This document shows positions 33,577 through 42,073 of a DNA stretch of 43,706 nt, in pieces (position 1 is the stretch's first letter; each line of letters begins with the position of its first letter). The DNA comes from an uncultured Prevotellaceae bacterium. GTDB lineage: Bacteria; Bacteroidota; Bacteroidia; Bacteroidales; Bacteroidaceae. The notes under the pieces were generated by a model that made no database searches, was not told the DNA's origin, and saw nothing but the letters and a program-made list of their open reading frames with translations. The stretch lies in the NCBI GenBank assembly GCA_947166305.1, contig CAMVDV010000026.1, forward strand, positions 1 through 43,706, given 5' to 3'. A program made the translations under genes and the position numbers.

Positions 33577-35433
33577 TTACATCCTCTCGGGCACTTCGAT
33601 GCCGAGCAGCCCCATTCCGTTCTTGATGACCTGCGCCACGGCGGCTGAAAGGGCGATGCGGAACTGTCGTTTCTGTGTGTCCTCCTCGCGCAGGACGCTG
33701 AAGTCGTGGTAGAAACGGTTGTACTCTGCGGCCAGCTCGTAGCAGTAGTTGGCGATGCAGGACGGGTTGTAGTCCTGCCCGGCCTGCCGCACTGTCTGCT
33801 CGAAGGCCTGCAGTTTCTGGATAAGGCTGATTTCCAGCTCGGCAAGCTCCGTCTGTTGTGCTGCACAGAGGGCAGGCTGTTCGCCGGCCTTCCTTAGGAT
33901 GCTGCGGATGCGGGCATAGGTGTACTGGATGAAGGGGCCGGTGTTTCCGTTGAAGTCGATGCTCTCTTCGGGATTGAAGAGCATATTCTTGCGTGCATCG
34001 ACCTTGAGGATGAAGTATTTGAGGGCACCCAGTCCGACGATGCGAGCTATTTCCTGCGCCTCAGACCCCTCTGAATCTCCACTTGAAGGGGAGACTTTCT
34101 TTGCAGCCCCTTCGCTTGGGTTCTCCCCCTTTGAGGGGGAGTTAGAGGGGGTCTCCCTTTTCTCTTGCCACTTCTCTTTTGCGTTCTGTATCATGGCGGC
34201 GATGAGGTCGTCGGCATCCACGACGGTGCCTTCGCGGCTCTTCATCTTGCCGTTGGGCAGTTCCACCATGCCGTAGGAGAAGTGGACGAGGTCCCTGCCC
34301 CACTTGAAGCCGAGCTTGTCGAGCAGGATGCTGAGCACCTGGAAGTGATAGTTCTGCTCGTTGCCCACGACGTAAATCATCTTGTCGATGGGATAGTCCT
34401 GGAATCTGAGCTTGGCGGTGCCGATGTCCTGCGTCATGTATACGCTTGTCCCGTCGGAGCGGAGCAGGAGTTTCTCGTCGAGGCCTTCGGCGGTGAGGTC
34501 GGCCCAGACGCTTCCGTCGTCGCGGCGATAGAAGATTCCCTTCTCCAGGCCTTCCTCTACTTTCTCGCGGCCTTCGAGATAGGTCTGACTTTCGTAGTAT
34601 ATCTTGTCGAAGGAAACGCCGAGGGCCTTGTAGGTCTCGTCGAAGCCGTCGTACACCCACTGGTTCATCTTCTGCCAGAGTGCCCTGACTTCGGGGTCGT
34701 TCTGTTCCCAGCGGACGAGCATGGCGTGGGCTTCCTTGATGAGGGGTGCTTCCTGTTTGGCTTGCTCCTCGTCCATGCCCTGTGCCACGAGTTGTCTGAC
34801 TTCCTCACGGTAGTGCTTGTCGAAGGCAACGTAGTAGTCTCCGATGAGGTGGTCGCCTTTCTTGCCCGAGGACTCGGGTGTCTCTCCGTTTCCCCACTTG
34901 AGCCATGCGAGCATCGACTTGCAGATGTGTATGCCTCGGTCGTTGACGATGTTGGTCTTGACCACGCGGTTTCCGTTGGCCTCCATGACCTTTGCGAGTG
35001 CCCAGCCCAGCAGGTTGTTGCGGACGTGGCCGAGGTGGAGCGGCTTGTTGGTGTTGGGCGAGGAGTATTCCACCATGACGAGCGGACTATCATCGCCGAC
35101 GGGTTGGAAGCCGAACCTCGGGTTGGCCTGTATCTCAGCGAGGAGTTCCACCCACTGGGCGGTGCAGATGCTGAGGTTGAGGAAGCCCTTGACGGCGTTG
35201 AAGCGTGCGACGACGTCGGGAAGGCGCTGCACGAGGCGTTCTCCTATCTCCCCTGCGGTCTGCTCGGGAGCTTTGTGACTCATCTTGGTGAAGGGGAATA
35301 CGACGAGCGTGAGCTGTCCTTCGAACTCAGGCCTGGTCTGTCCGAGCTGCACCAACTTGTCCTCCACGGCCACGCCGTAGAGCTCTTCCACGATAGCCTT
35401 CACGGCCTCGGTTATCTTTGTTTCAATCTTCAT
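33577..35433 (-). CDS. argS: Arginyl-tRNA synthetase (with in-frame palindromic insertion)
   Basis: A 618-residue class I synthetase charging tRNA-Arg. Order: the N-terminal Arg-S additional domain, the HIGH-type motif in VEYSSPNTNKPLHLGHVRNNLLG, VVKTNIVNDRGIHICKSMLAW, a KMSKS-like KMKSREG, and the all-helical anticodon-binding domain (FIQYTYARIRSILRKAG, VAQVIKNGMGLLGIEVPERM). The start at 35433 follows a clean promoter and leaves the family N-terminus intact. Between about residues 427 and 457, just after AMIQNAKEKWQEK, there is a low-complexity insert rich in Ser, Pro, Gly, Glu and Lys, encoded by a hairpin-forming element. The domains on both sides are intact, so the enzyme is probably functional. 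Confidence 0.95.
   Translation of the reverse strand: MKIETKITEAVKAIVEELYGVAVEDKLVQLGQTRPEFEGQLTLVVFPFTKMSHKAPEQTAGEIGERLVQRLPDVVARFNAVKGFLNLSICTAQWVELLAEIQANPRFGFQPVGDDSPLVMVEYSSPNTNKPLHLGHVRNNLLGWALAKVMEANGNRVVKTNIVNDRGIHICKSMLAWLKWGNGETPESSGKKGDHLIGDYYVAFDKHYREEVRQLVAQGMDEEQAKQEAPLIKEAHAMLVRWEQNDPEVRALWQKMNQWVYDGFDETYKALGVSFDKIYYESQTYLEGREKVEEGLEKGIFYRRDDGSVWADLTAEGLDEKLLLRSDGTSVYMTQDIGTAKLRFQDYPIDKMIYVVGNEQNYHFQVLSILLDKLGFKWGRDLVHFSYGMVELPNGKMKSREGTVVDADDLIAAMIQNAKEKWQEKRETPSNSPSKGENPSEGAAKKVSPSSGDSEGSEAQEIARIVGLGALKYFILKVDARKNMLFNPEESIDFNGNTGPFIQYTYARIRSILRKAGEQPALCAAQQTELAELEISLIQKLQAFEQTVRQAGQDYNPSCIANYCYELAAEYNRFYHDFSVLREEDTQKRQFRIALSAAVAQVIKNGMGLLGIEVPERM
34063..34154. repeat. Palindromic element inserted in frame inside argS
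   Basis: About 92 bp bounded by inverted ends AGACCCCTCT (34063-34072) and AGAGGGGGTCT (34144-34154). Inside are two further hairpins: on the minus strand CTCCCCCT-CAA-AGGGGGAG and TCTCCCCTTCAAGTGGAGA. It keeps the argS frame open. Similar G-run palindromes lie outside genes at 4237-4280 and 35679-35712. Confidence 0.75.
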
Positions 35434-35757
35434 GTCGCTATACATTATTATTATATATACAATATGCGCTGCAAAGGTACGAAAAAAGCGAGAGAAATGC
35501 AAAAAGAAGAAGGGAATTTCTTCTTTTTGCTTTTCCGAGCGCATAGTAGCTCGACGAAGTCAAGGTACGAAAAAAAGTTGAAAAGGTGAAAAATTAAAAA
35601 GGGAAAAAGCGAAAATGCGCCTTTGGCAGCTCTCGCGAGGGGCTGGAGAACAAGATGCAGAAAGCATCTTGCCCCTCTCCATGCAAGGGAGCGGTGGGGA
35701 GAGGGTCTGAGGGAGAAGTCCGGAAGGGGTCGTGGCGTTTGTGCTCGGCCTCTTCCC
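35434..35757. other. Gene-free stretch between argS and the next gene
   Basis: This 324-bp gap holds the argS promoter on its left side (35472-35503), an A-rich run (35577-35615, GGTGAAAAATTAAAAAGGG-like), a perfect hairpin CAAGATGC-AGAAA-GCATCTTG (35651-35671), and a GC-rich palindrome with arms CCCTCTCC and GGAGAGGG (about 35674-35706). The hairpins sit at the 3' side of the exported-protein gene and may help end its transcript, but no T-run follows. No gene is seen. Confidence 0.6.
35472..35503 (-). promoter_or_regulatory. Promoter of argS
   Basis: On the minus strand TTTG (35503-35500), exactly 20 bp, then TACCTTTG (35479-35472). It lies 38 bp upstream of the ATG at 35433 and rules out the longer in-frame start at 35544. 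Confidence 0.78.
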
Positions 35758-36375
35758 TTACTTGGTGCGGGTCAGGCGGAAAGCCTCCTTCTCGTCGGTC
35801 TTTCCGGAGAGAAACTTGCCGTCGGGCGAGAGCTGGAGCGTGTCCTTCTCGCTGCCGTCGCTGCAGATGACGAGGTTACCCTGGAGCCTGTACTTCATCT
35901 TTTGCGACGTCGAGCCCATGGAGGTGGCGGCCTTCAGTGCCTTGCGCTTCATCCATCCGACGCCAGCCGCCTTGAGTGCATCCTCGTCCGTCGTCATGTT
36001 CATCTTCATCAGCAACTCCGTGTCGCTCTTGAAGGTGACGGTCACGGCTGCCTTCGAGCTGTTCACCACGGCATCGAACACTTTCCTGGCCTCCTTCACC
36101 TTCTGGTTCACCTCCGAGAGCTCGCTCTCTGTGAGCTTCCGGCCTTTTTTCTTCTCCTCCTCGGCGATGGCTTTGGCCTTGGCATCGGCCATCGCTTTGT
36201 CCACGTCGGCTGTCTCCCCCATCGTCATTCCCTTCATGATGTTGGGATGATGATAGACGCGGCCGGCGAGACTGGTCTGCGCCGTGGCCGCCAAGGGCAG
36301 GCAGAGGGTCAGGACGAGGCTGGCGATGACACTGAGTCCCCACTTGGGGAGGGTGATGGAATGACGGCGTTTCAT
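35758..36375 (-). CDS. Exported protein of unknown function
   Basis: A 205-residue protein I do not recognise. It begins with a clear signal peptide (basic MKRRHS, hydrophobic VIASLVLTLCLPLAA, cleavage near TAQ). Residues about 55-105 are charged and helical (KAMADAKAKAIAEEEKKKGRKL, SEVNQKVKEARKVFDAVV), a possible coiled coil. The C-terminal part (VTVTFKSDTELLMKM, YRLQGNLVICSDGSEKDTLQLSPDGKFLSG) looks like the short beta-strands of lipocalin-like or NigD-like exported Bacteroidales proteins, but I cannot assign a family. The start at 36375 follows a -7 box and gives the intact signal peptide. Confidence 0.75.
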   Translation of the reverse strand: MKRRHSITLPKWGLSVIASLVLTLCLPLAATAQTSLAGRVYHHPNIMKGMTMGETADVDKAMADAKAKAIAEEEKKKGRKLTESELSEVNQKVKEARKVFDAVVNSSKAAVTVTFKSDTELLMKMNMTTDEDALKAAGVGWMKRKALKAATSMGSTSQKMKYRLQGNLVICSDGSEKDTLQLSPDGKFLSGKTDEKEAFRLTRTK

Positions 36376-36444
36376 ATTGTCTGCGTTTAGGGTTTTGCTT
36401 TTGGGGGGAAGGAATGGCCGCGGCGGCCTCCACGCTTTCTGCCG

Positions 36445-36452
36445 CAAAGATA
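36445..36452 (-). promoter_or_regulatory. -7 box of the exported-protein gene
   Basis: TATCTTTG on the minus strand. Upstream of it (36462-36489 on the plus strand) are four GGGAAAA heptads, so the -33 area is a pyrimidine-rich tandem repeat on the coding strand. Confidence 0.65.
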
Positions 36453-36461
36453 CGAAAAAAA

Positions 36462-36489
36462 GGGAAAAGGGAAAAGGGAAAAGGGAAAA
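36462..36489. repeat. Heptad tandem repeat (GGGAAAA x4)
   Basis: Four perfect 7-bp units directly upstream of the -7 box of the exported-protein gene, positioned like the AGTTTAG heptads at 23337-23364. Confidence 0.9.
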
Positions 36490-36578
36490 ATAATCCTGCC
36501 GCCGTCCATTTCTCCCCCATTTTTGGGGGAGCCCTGCCGCTCGCGATGACTGCCGCCGCCCCTCGCCCTCTTTGCCAA

Positions 36579-36688
36579 CCCCGCACGCGGCGTTCATTGC
36601 AGCATCATGACCGTGCAATTGCAGCATCATGACCATGCAATTGAAGAGTCATGATGCTGCAAACAGAACCCTACAGGGTGCCGGAAGG
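36579..36688. repeat. 22-bp-pitch array with three core types, five units
   Basis: Cores start at 36579 (CCCCGCACGCGGCG), 36601 (AGCATCATGACCGT), 36623 (AGCATCATGACCAT), 36645 (AGAGTCATGATGCT, the same family inverted) and 36667 (AACCCTACAGGGTG), exactly 22 bp apart. Linkers are ttcattgc, gcaattgc, gcaattga, gcaaacag, ccggaagg. The last core contains the stop codon of the VWA gene (36671-36673). Confidence 0.83.
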
Positions 36689-37369
36689 AACGGAGCGGGA
36701 CTTCGACTCGCTCTCTTCGTCGTCGGGACTGCCGGGGCTGAAGAAACTGCCCTCCGGAATGTCGGGCTCCTCTCCGCGCAGACGGCCGTAGAAGCGACTG
36801 ATGCAGTTGCCGTTGAGACTAAACATTCTCTGTGTTCCCTCTGTATCCTGGCGGAAAACCATGTGCTCGTTAATTGAGAAGGAGCGCGCCATTGACTCCA
36901 CGTCGAGATTGTCCGTGCCGATGAGGGTGAAGGTCCAGCCCTGCTCCTTCAGTTTGTCAATCATGGTGCGCACCATCTGCAGCGTCCATTCCCTGGAACT
37001 GTTCTCCTCGCCGTCGGTGATGATAGTGACGAGCACGGGTTCTCCCATTGGGATCTGCGAATTGACGCGTGAGATGCCCTCCCCGATGGCATCGTAGAGA
37101 GGCGTGCAGCCGCTGGGGGTGTAGGCCTCCCAGTCAAGGGAACGGGTGCGCGAGGCAGGCACATTGTCGTAGAGCCAGCTGGTGCCGAGGGTGCTGAAGG
37201 TGAGGAGGCTGACGAACTGCTCTTGCTCTGGATGCTTCTCGGCGATTTGGCGGATGGTCTTCAGCGTTTCGTTCAGGCCCTCGAAGGCTTCCTTGCGGAT
37301 GACAGTCATTGAGCCGCTTTGGTCCACGACGATGAGGTTGTGGACGCTCTTTGCTTTGTTTTTTTCCAT
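36671..37369 (-). CDS. VWA-domain protein
   Basis: A 232-residue cytoplasmic von Willebrand factor A domain. HNLIVVDQSGSM gives the MIDAS residues Asp16, Ser18 and Ser20, YTPSGCTPLYDAIG the MIDAS Thr region, and LVTIITDGEENSSREW the late Asp. VWA proteins bind partners through a metal ion. The C-terminal 25 residues (SFFSPGSPDDEESESKSRSVPSGTL) are disordered, and the last codons lie in a 22-bp repeat unit. The ATG at 37369 is chosen over an upstream start at 37459, which has no family-like sequence. It is divergent from the sigma-like/macro-like gene over a 154-bp gap, which hints at shared control. Confidence 0.87.
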   Translation of the reverse strand: MEKNKAKSVHNLIVVDQSGSMTVIRKEAFEGLNETLKTIRQIAEKHPEQEQFVSLLTFSTLGTSWLYDNVPASRTRSLDWEAYTPSGCTPLYDAIGEGISRVNSQIPMGEPVLVTIITDGEENSSREWTLQMVRTMIDKLKEQGWTFTLIGTDNLDVESMARSFSINEHMVFRQDTEGTQRMFSLNGNCISRFYGRLRGEEPDIPEGSFFSPGSPDDEESESKSRSVPSGTL

Positions 37370-37523
37370 GTCGTTGGGTGTCTTTTGTTGATTAATAAAC
37401 TGTGTTGCGTCGACGTCTTTACTACTTTGAAGAACTTTTCGGGCAAAAATTAAGCACACGCCAAACTTTTTTCGTAAATTAGCAGCCCGAAGACAAACCT
37501 TCGGACTCTCAACATTCCCATCT

Positions 37524-38609
37524 ATGGCCTACCATGAACTTCCCGACGACTTGATTGTCGAAGGCTTCCGCAGGGGCGACGCCGACATCATCCGCGAGTA
37601 TTTCTACGGATACTGCAAGGTCGGCTACCAACACTTCGACCTCCAGTACCAACTGAGCAGCAAGGAGAACCTCGACTTCATGTCGCTTGCCCACCAATAT
37701 GCGCTCTATCTCATGGAGCACGACTGGCGTCCGCTGGAGGACCACTCGCCCGAGGTGAGCCTCAAGACGTGGCTCATCGGCGGATTCCACTTCGTCGTGC
37801 TCGACGCACTCAAGTGGTACAAGAAGGAATACGGCACCCTCTCCCACCAGGAATACCTGCTCAGCTTCGACATGGCCGACAGCCTGCGTCTGCAATTCAA
37901 CCGCATGGTGCAGGACCTCTGCGAGCATCTGGACCTCAGCCCGCAGGACAGGGCCATCCTCGACCTGATGCTGCTCCAGGGATACAAGGGCAAGGAGGTG
38001 GGCGAGAAGCTCGGCATCACGCCGGCCGCCGTGTCGCAACGATACAAAAGACTCAAGGAGGACATCATCACACCCTACTTCAAGGCACACTTCGACATAG
38101 ACCCCGACCTGCAACTCGTGAGCATGTCTGGGACAATGGAGAACGCCTGCATGGACTGGGAAGGCTACTCCCCGATGGAAGCGCCGATGTCAAGACCTTA
38201 TGGAGGCTTCGTGAAACAAATACAACCAACACCTATGGAACAGAAACGCACAACACCGGAGTACATCACGTCACTCCAGCCGAAGGAAATCTTCGTCTTC
38301 GGCAGCAACCTGAGAGGCATGCATGGCGGCGGCGCGGCACTCGTGGCCTACCGCAAGTTCGGGGCCGTCATGGGACAGGGCGTCGGCCTGCAAGGACAAA
38401 GCTACGCCATACCCACCATGCAGGGCGGCGTGGAGACCATACGTCCCTACGTCGATGACTTCATCTTCTTTGCCGGGCAGCATCCAGACCTCACCTTCCT
38501 CGTCACACGCATCGGGTGCGGCATAGCAGGCTTCAGGGATGAGGAGATAGCCCCCCTCTTTGCCGCGGCACACGACTTGCAGAACGTCGTGCTGCCCCCG
38601 GGCTGGTAG
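37524..38609 (+). CDS. Sigma-factor-like domain fused to an A1S_2505/macro-like domain
   Basis: A 361-residue continuous frame with two unrelated parts. Residues about 8-100 resemble sigma-70 region 2 (LIVEGFRRGDADIIREYFYGY, SLKTWLIGGFHFVVLDALKWYKKEYG), and 137-185 are a region-4-like helix-turn-helix (LSPQDRAILDLMLLQGYKGKEVGEKLGITPAAVSQRYKRLKEDI). After a linker with several Met residues (200-243), residues 255-355 form a domain like the phage-associated A1S_2505 group, related in pattern to macro domains: EIFVFGSNLRGMHGGGAALVAYRKFGAVMGQGVGLQGQSYAIPTM, VTRIGCGIAGFRDEEIAPLF. Macro folds bind ADP-ribose, so NAD-linked control of transcription is a speculation. Internal Met238 could allow a separate second product. 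Confidence 0.83.
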   Translation: MAYHELPDDLIVEGFRRGDADIIREYFYGYCKVGYQHFDLQYQLSSKENLDFMSLAHQYALYLMEHDWRPLEDHSPEVSLKTWLIGGFHFVVLDALKWYKKEYGTLSHQEYLLSFDMADSLRLQFNRMVQDLCEHLDLSPQDRAILDLMLLQGYKGKEVGEKLGITPAAVSQRYKRLKEDIITPYFKAHFDIDPDLQLVSMSGTMENACMDWEGYSPMEAPMSRPYGGFVKQIQPTPMEQKRTTPEYITSLQPKEIFVFGSNLRGMHGGGAALVAYRKFGAVMGQGVGLQGQSYAIPTMQGGVETIRPYVDDFIFFAGQHPDLTFLVTRIGCGIAGFRDEEIAPLFAAAHDLQNVVLPPGW

Positions 38610-38634
38610 AGGAAACCCCACTCCCCTGCCCCCG

Positions 38635-40974
38635 CTATCCGGCGCATGGGCAGCGGTCGGTCATCTCCATCTCGAGCATACCGCCCTTGGCAATGTCGAG
38701 GAAGTCGATGTGGCGACGGCGGAGAAGCCGTCCGTTCAGCCACATACGGCCTATGTAGATGTTGGACGGGGAGTTGCCTTTGGCCACTACGGTGAAGTCC
38801 TTGCCGCCGGGGAGGTGGAAGGTGATGCGGGAGAAGACGGGCGACGTGACCTCGAACCTTGTGTCGCCCGGACAAATCTGGTGTATGCCCGAAGCCGTCA
38901 GGACGTACCATGCCGACATCTGCCCTACGTCCTCGTTGCCGCAAAGCCCTTCCACGCGGTTGCCATAGGCGTGCGAACAGATGAAACGTGTCCAGCGTTG
39001 CGTCAGATGGGGCGCGCCGAGGCGGTTGAAGAGGAAAGGCACATGGTGGACAGGCTCGTTTGCGTGGTTGTAATACTTGTTCCACATCATGTCCTCGGGC
39101 GTATTGTTGAACATCCACTCCAAGTCGGCTACGACAGATTTCCTGCCTCCCATGAGCCGAACCATTCCCTCCACGTCGTGCGGGACGAACCATCCTTGCT
39201 GCAAGGCATTGCTCTCCACGGCACCATACCACTCCCTGAGCCTTCCGTCCTCGGGCCATTCCATCCAGGAGCCGTCGGCATTCCGGGGGCGGAACCAATG
39301 CTTTTCGGCATCGAAGAGGTTCCTGTAGGCCAGACCCTTCTGCCGGTAGAGCTTGGCATCTGCTTTCTTCCCCAATTCTTTAGCGAGCCGGGCGATGCAC
39401 CAGTCCGTGTATGCATACTCCAGCGTGTGGGATATGCCTTGCGAGCCGGGCGTATAGCCCAGTTCATCATTGCCGAAGCGGGCAGAAGAGTTCTTGGCGT
39501 AGCGATAAGCCTTCTCGATGTCGTAGCCTCGGATGCCCTTCATGTAGGCATCGGCAAGGACGGATATGGCGGGATTGCCAAGCATACAGCCGCTATAGCT
39601 GTTCAGAAACTCCCAACGCTCGTAGTATTCCTTGCCACTCTGCTCGGCAAGCGATATGAGAGAGCCAAGCATATCGCCCACGACGTGTGGGTTGATGATG
39701 GTGAGCAAGGGGAATTGGCTGCGAAAGACGTCCCATCCGCTGAAGATGGTGCGCTTCGTGAACGTGGCATCCGAGCGATGTATCTTGTAGTCGCCGCCAA
39801 CGTAGCGTCCATCGACGTCGGCATAGATGCGAGGGTCAATCATTGTGTGGTAGAGGGCTGTGTAGAAGATGGTCTGCTCGTCGGGCGTTCCTCCCTCAAC
39901 GTCGATGCGTCCCAGCTCACGATTCCAAGTGTCTATGGCCTGCTGGCAGATGGTGGCGAACGACTTGCCGCGGGCTTCCGACTCGAAGTTCCTGCGAGCG
40001 CCCTCGATATCGACAAAGGATATGCCCACCTTCAGCTCCACTTGTTCGCCTGCTTCTGTGGGAAACTCGGTGAAGAAGCCGATGTGTTTGCCTTCCATCG
40101 ACTTGCCTTCGCGGATAATGCTTGCCTTCGCGATGCGCTCCTGATAGGCTTGGCTGCTGACGTCAAAGTTGCGTCGGGGCGTACCGTCGGGGATTTCGGC
40201 CGACCAGAAGCCGTAGTTCGTCAGAGGCTTGCTGAGTTCGGCATGGAAGTAGACGGTGTACTCGGCTTTCCCGTCGCCGTTGCCCCAGCCGCCGCCTTCG
40301 GGTGGACAATGAACCCAGCCCTCTATGGTGTGATCGCCGGTGACTTCGACGAATTGCTCCGTGGAGGTTCCGCCGACGCGACGTGCCAGGTCGAACTGCA
40401 GGCGCGAGAGTTTGGAGGCGGGATAAGTGAAGCGCAGGGCGCCGCAGTGCTGGGTGGCCGACGTCTCGACGCGGATGTCGTAGTCGGAGAGCACGACGCT
40501 GTAGTAGCCGGCGCAGGCCCTTTCCGTCTGTTTGTCGTAGGCCGAGCGCCATCCCTCCGTGCCCTCCTTGCCGGCAAGCGTAAGGAGTCGGCCAGTAGTG
40601 GGCATGACCATGATGTTTCCAAGGTCGCCATACCAGCCGATGCCGCTCATCTGTGTCATGGCAAAGCCCTCTATCGTGCGGTGTTCATAGCTGTAGCCCG
40701 GGCCGTTGTCGCCGCCCGTGATGGTCTGAGGGCTGACCTGCACCATGCCGAAGGGCGTGGTGGCACCGGGGAAAGTCTTGCCCAGGCCATGCACAGCCTT
40801 GGCGGTTTTCGTGTTGGTGGAAGCGCCGATGAAGGGATTGACCTGTGCGGCGCGCCCCGAAATGTTCTGAGCCTCTATGCCGAAGAGGCTGAGACAGAGG
40901 GCTGCCAGGGCGGTCGCCGCACGTCGCATCCCTGCAGGGCGAGGGCAGAAACTCATAAGGGGAGATGTCGTCAT
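38635..40974 (-). CDS. GH92-family alpha-mannosidase
   Basis: An exported glycoside hydrolase of family 92, calcium-dependent exo-alpha-mannosidases that trim host or yeast mannans in the periplasm. The N-terminal domain opens with VNPFIGASTNTKTAKAVHGLGKTFPGATTPFGMVQVSPQT. The catalytic (alpha/alpha)6 part has the hallmark YNHANEPVHHVPFLFN and EGLCGNEDVGQMSAWYVLTASGIHQICPG. Given start 40974 (779 residues); the ATG at 40929 gives a cleaner signal peptide (MRRAATALAALCLSLFGIEA) and may be the true start. It follows the radical SAM gene on the same strand by 44 bp and converges with the fusion gene by 25 bp. No SusC/D pair is present. Confidence 0.92.
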   Translation of the reverse strand: MTTSPLMSFCPRPAGMRRAATALAALCLSLFGIEAQNISGRAAQVNPFIGASTNTKTAKAVHGLGKTFPGATTPFGMVQVSPQTITGGDNGPGYSYEHRTIEGFAMTQMSGIGWYGDLGNIMVMPTTGRLLTLAGKEGTEGWRSAYDKQTERACAGYYSVVLSDYDIRVETSATQHCGALRFTYPASKLSRLQFDLARRVGGTSTEQFVEVTGDHTIEGWVHCPPEGGGWGNGDGKAEYTVYFHAELSKPLTNYGFWSAEIPDGTPRRNFDVSSQAYQERIAKASIIREGKSMEGKHIGFFTEFPTEAGEQVELKVGISFVDIEGARRNFESEARGKSFATICQQAIDTWNRELGRIDVEGGTPDEQTIFYTALYHTMIDPRIYADVDGRYVGGDYKIHRSDATFTKRTIFSGWDVFRSQFPLLTIINPHVVGDMLGSLISLAEQSGKEYYERWEFLNSYSGCMLGNPAISVLADAYMKGIRGYDIEKAYRYAKNSSARFGNDELGYTPGSQGISHTLEYAYTDWCIARLAKELGKKADAKLYRQKGLAYRNLFDAEKHWFRPRNADGSWMEWPEDGRLREWYGAVESNALQQGWFVPHDVEGMVRLMGGRKSVVADLEWMFNNTPEDMMWNKYYNHANEPVHHVPFLFNRLGAPHLTQRWTRFICSHAYGNRVEGLCGNEDVGQMSAWYVLTASGIHQICPGDTRFEVTSPVFSRITFHLPGGKDFTVVAKGNSPSNIYIGRMWLNGRLLRRRHIDFLDIAKGGMLEMEMTDRCPCAG

Positions 40975-41018
40975 AGCAACAGGTTTTGGTGGATAGACAA
41001 AGGAATAAATCTGCCGGC

Positions 41019-41795
41019 TCAGCAGCTGACGCTCACCTCGATGCCGAGTTCCCGGATTCGGCGCGCGATGTCCTGCATGGCATCGGGTGCGGCTTTCTGC
41101 AGACCGGCCACGGGTGTCTCCCGGGCAAGCGTGTAGAGCATGACGCTGCGGGGCTTGATTCTTGCCAACGCCTCGAGGTATGGGCCCACATACTCCTCGC
41201 GCGTGTTGTCGAGGTCGAAGCCGTCGAGCTCGCCACGCATGAGCATCGTCTGGATGATGCACTGCCCCCGGAAGAGCTCCATGCAGCGGATTTGCTCCTC
41301 CACGTCGTAGTGTCCCTGCGGACGGTCCACATTATTTATATATACAGGGCTGACGGTGTCGAGCTTCAGGATGTTGTTGTCGAAGTGCATCAGCGCGTCG
41401 CGAATCTCCGGACGATGTATCTGAGTGGCGTTCGAAAGGATGCTCATCTTGGCCGAGGGACAATGCTTGTCGCGCACCAGCCGCACCCTTTCCACAATCT
41501 CAGGGAAGGCTGGATGCAACGTCGGCTCGCCGTTGCCGGCAAAAGTCAGCACGTCGGGCACAAGCGCCCTGGAGCATATTTCGTGGAGACGCCTTTCCAA
41601 AGCGTCCACCACCTCGTCGGCTGTGGGTAAAGGATTGTGCGTCCGACGCTCACGATTCAGTCCACATTCGCAATAGATGCAGTCGAAGCTGCACACCTTC
41701 CCGCCCTTCGGCAGCAGATTGATGCCGAGCGAGATGCCAAGCCGACGGCTCACCACGGGGCCGAAGACTGGAGAATCATAGATAATTGTACTCAT
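41019..41795 (-). CDS. Radical SAM protein
   Basis: A 258-residue radical S-adenosylmethionine enzyme. The cluster-binding motif CSFDCIYCECG (CxxxCxxC with CSFDCIYC) is at about 35-45 after FGPVVSRRLGISLGINLLPKGGK. VLTFAGNGEPTLHPAFPEIV is the SAM-binding glycine segment and MSILSNATQ the next strand; a C-terminal LYTLARETPVAGLQKAAPDAM follows. It resembles a compact uncharacterised group that ends soon after the barrel. The substrate is unknown. The ATG at 41795 lies 9 bp after a -7 box. Confidence 0.9.
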   Translation of the reverse strand: MSTIIYDSPVFGPVVSRRLGISLGINLLPKGGKVCSFDCIYCECGLNRERRTHNPLPTADEVVDALERRLHEICSRALVPDVLTFAGNGEPTLHPAFPEIVERVRLVRDKHCPSAKMSILSNATQIHRPEIRDALMHFDNNILKLDTVSPVYINNVDRPQGHYDVEEQIRCMELFRGQCIIQTMLMRGELDGFDLDNTREEYVGPYLEALARIKPRSVMLYTLARETPVAGLQKAAPDAMQDIARRIRELGIEVSVSC

Positions 41796-41803
41796 AAGTG
41801 CTG

Positions 41804-41811
41804 CAAAGATA
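41804..41811 (-). promoter_or_regulatory. -7 box of the radical SAM gene
   Basis: TATCTTTG on the minus strand, leaving a very short leader before the ATG at 41795. Upstream on that strand is a T/C-rich tract with 21-bp repeats. Confidence 0.6.
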
Positions 41812-41866
41812 CGACTAAAAAATGAAAAAAAGAAAGAATGAAAAATGAAAAGTGAAAAACTTTTAA

Positions 41867-41929
41867 GTGAAAAGTAAAAAGATAAAAGTGAAAAGTAAAA
41901 AGATAAAAGTGAAAAGTAAAAAGATAAAA
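41867..41929. repeat. 21-bp AT-rich tandem repeat, three copies
   Basis: Three perfect 21-bp units start at 41867, 41888 and 41909, each GTGAAAAG followed by TAAAAAGATAAAA. A partial copy follows at 41930. The mirrored run TTTTCACTTTTCAC at 41969-42066 faces it, and each is upstream of one of the two divergent promoters of this 295-bp gap. Confidence 0.9.
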
Positions 41930-42073
41930 GTGAAAAATCAAAGTAACAACTTCCGATTAAGGTAACTATTATTTTTCACTTTTCACTCTTCACTTTTCAC
42001 TTAAAGACTCTTCACTTGTTCACCTTTTAACCTTTTTAACCTTTTCACCTTTTCACCTTTTCACTTTTTTCCG

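Noticed and set aside
37370..37523. A promoter for the sigma-like/macro-like gene
   Set aside because: TAAATTAG near 37475 is close to TAnnTTTG but mismatched, and no -33 box fits, so I do not annotate it.
40925..40945. Single CCCTGCAGGG palindrome near the GH92 start as an array unit
   Set aside because: Only one core is seen and no neighbours at 22 bp are convincing; it may also be coding.
38560..41136. 858-codon plus-strand open frame
   Set aside because: Antisense of the GH92 mannosidase, whose signature motifs are all on the minus strand.
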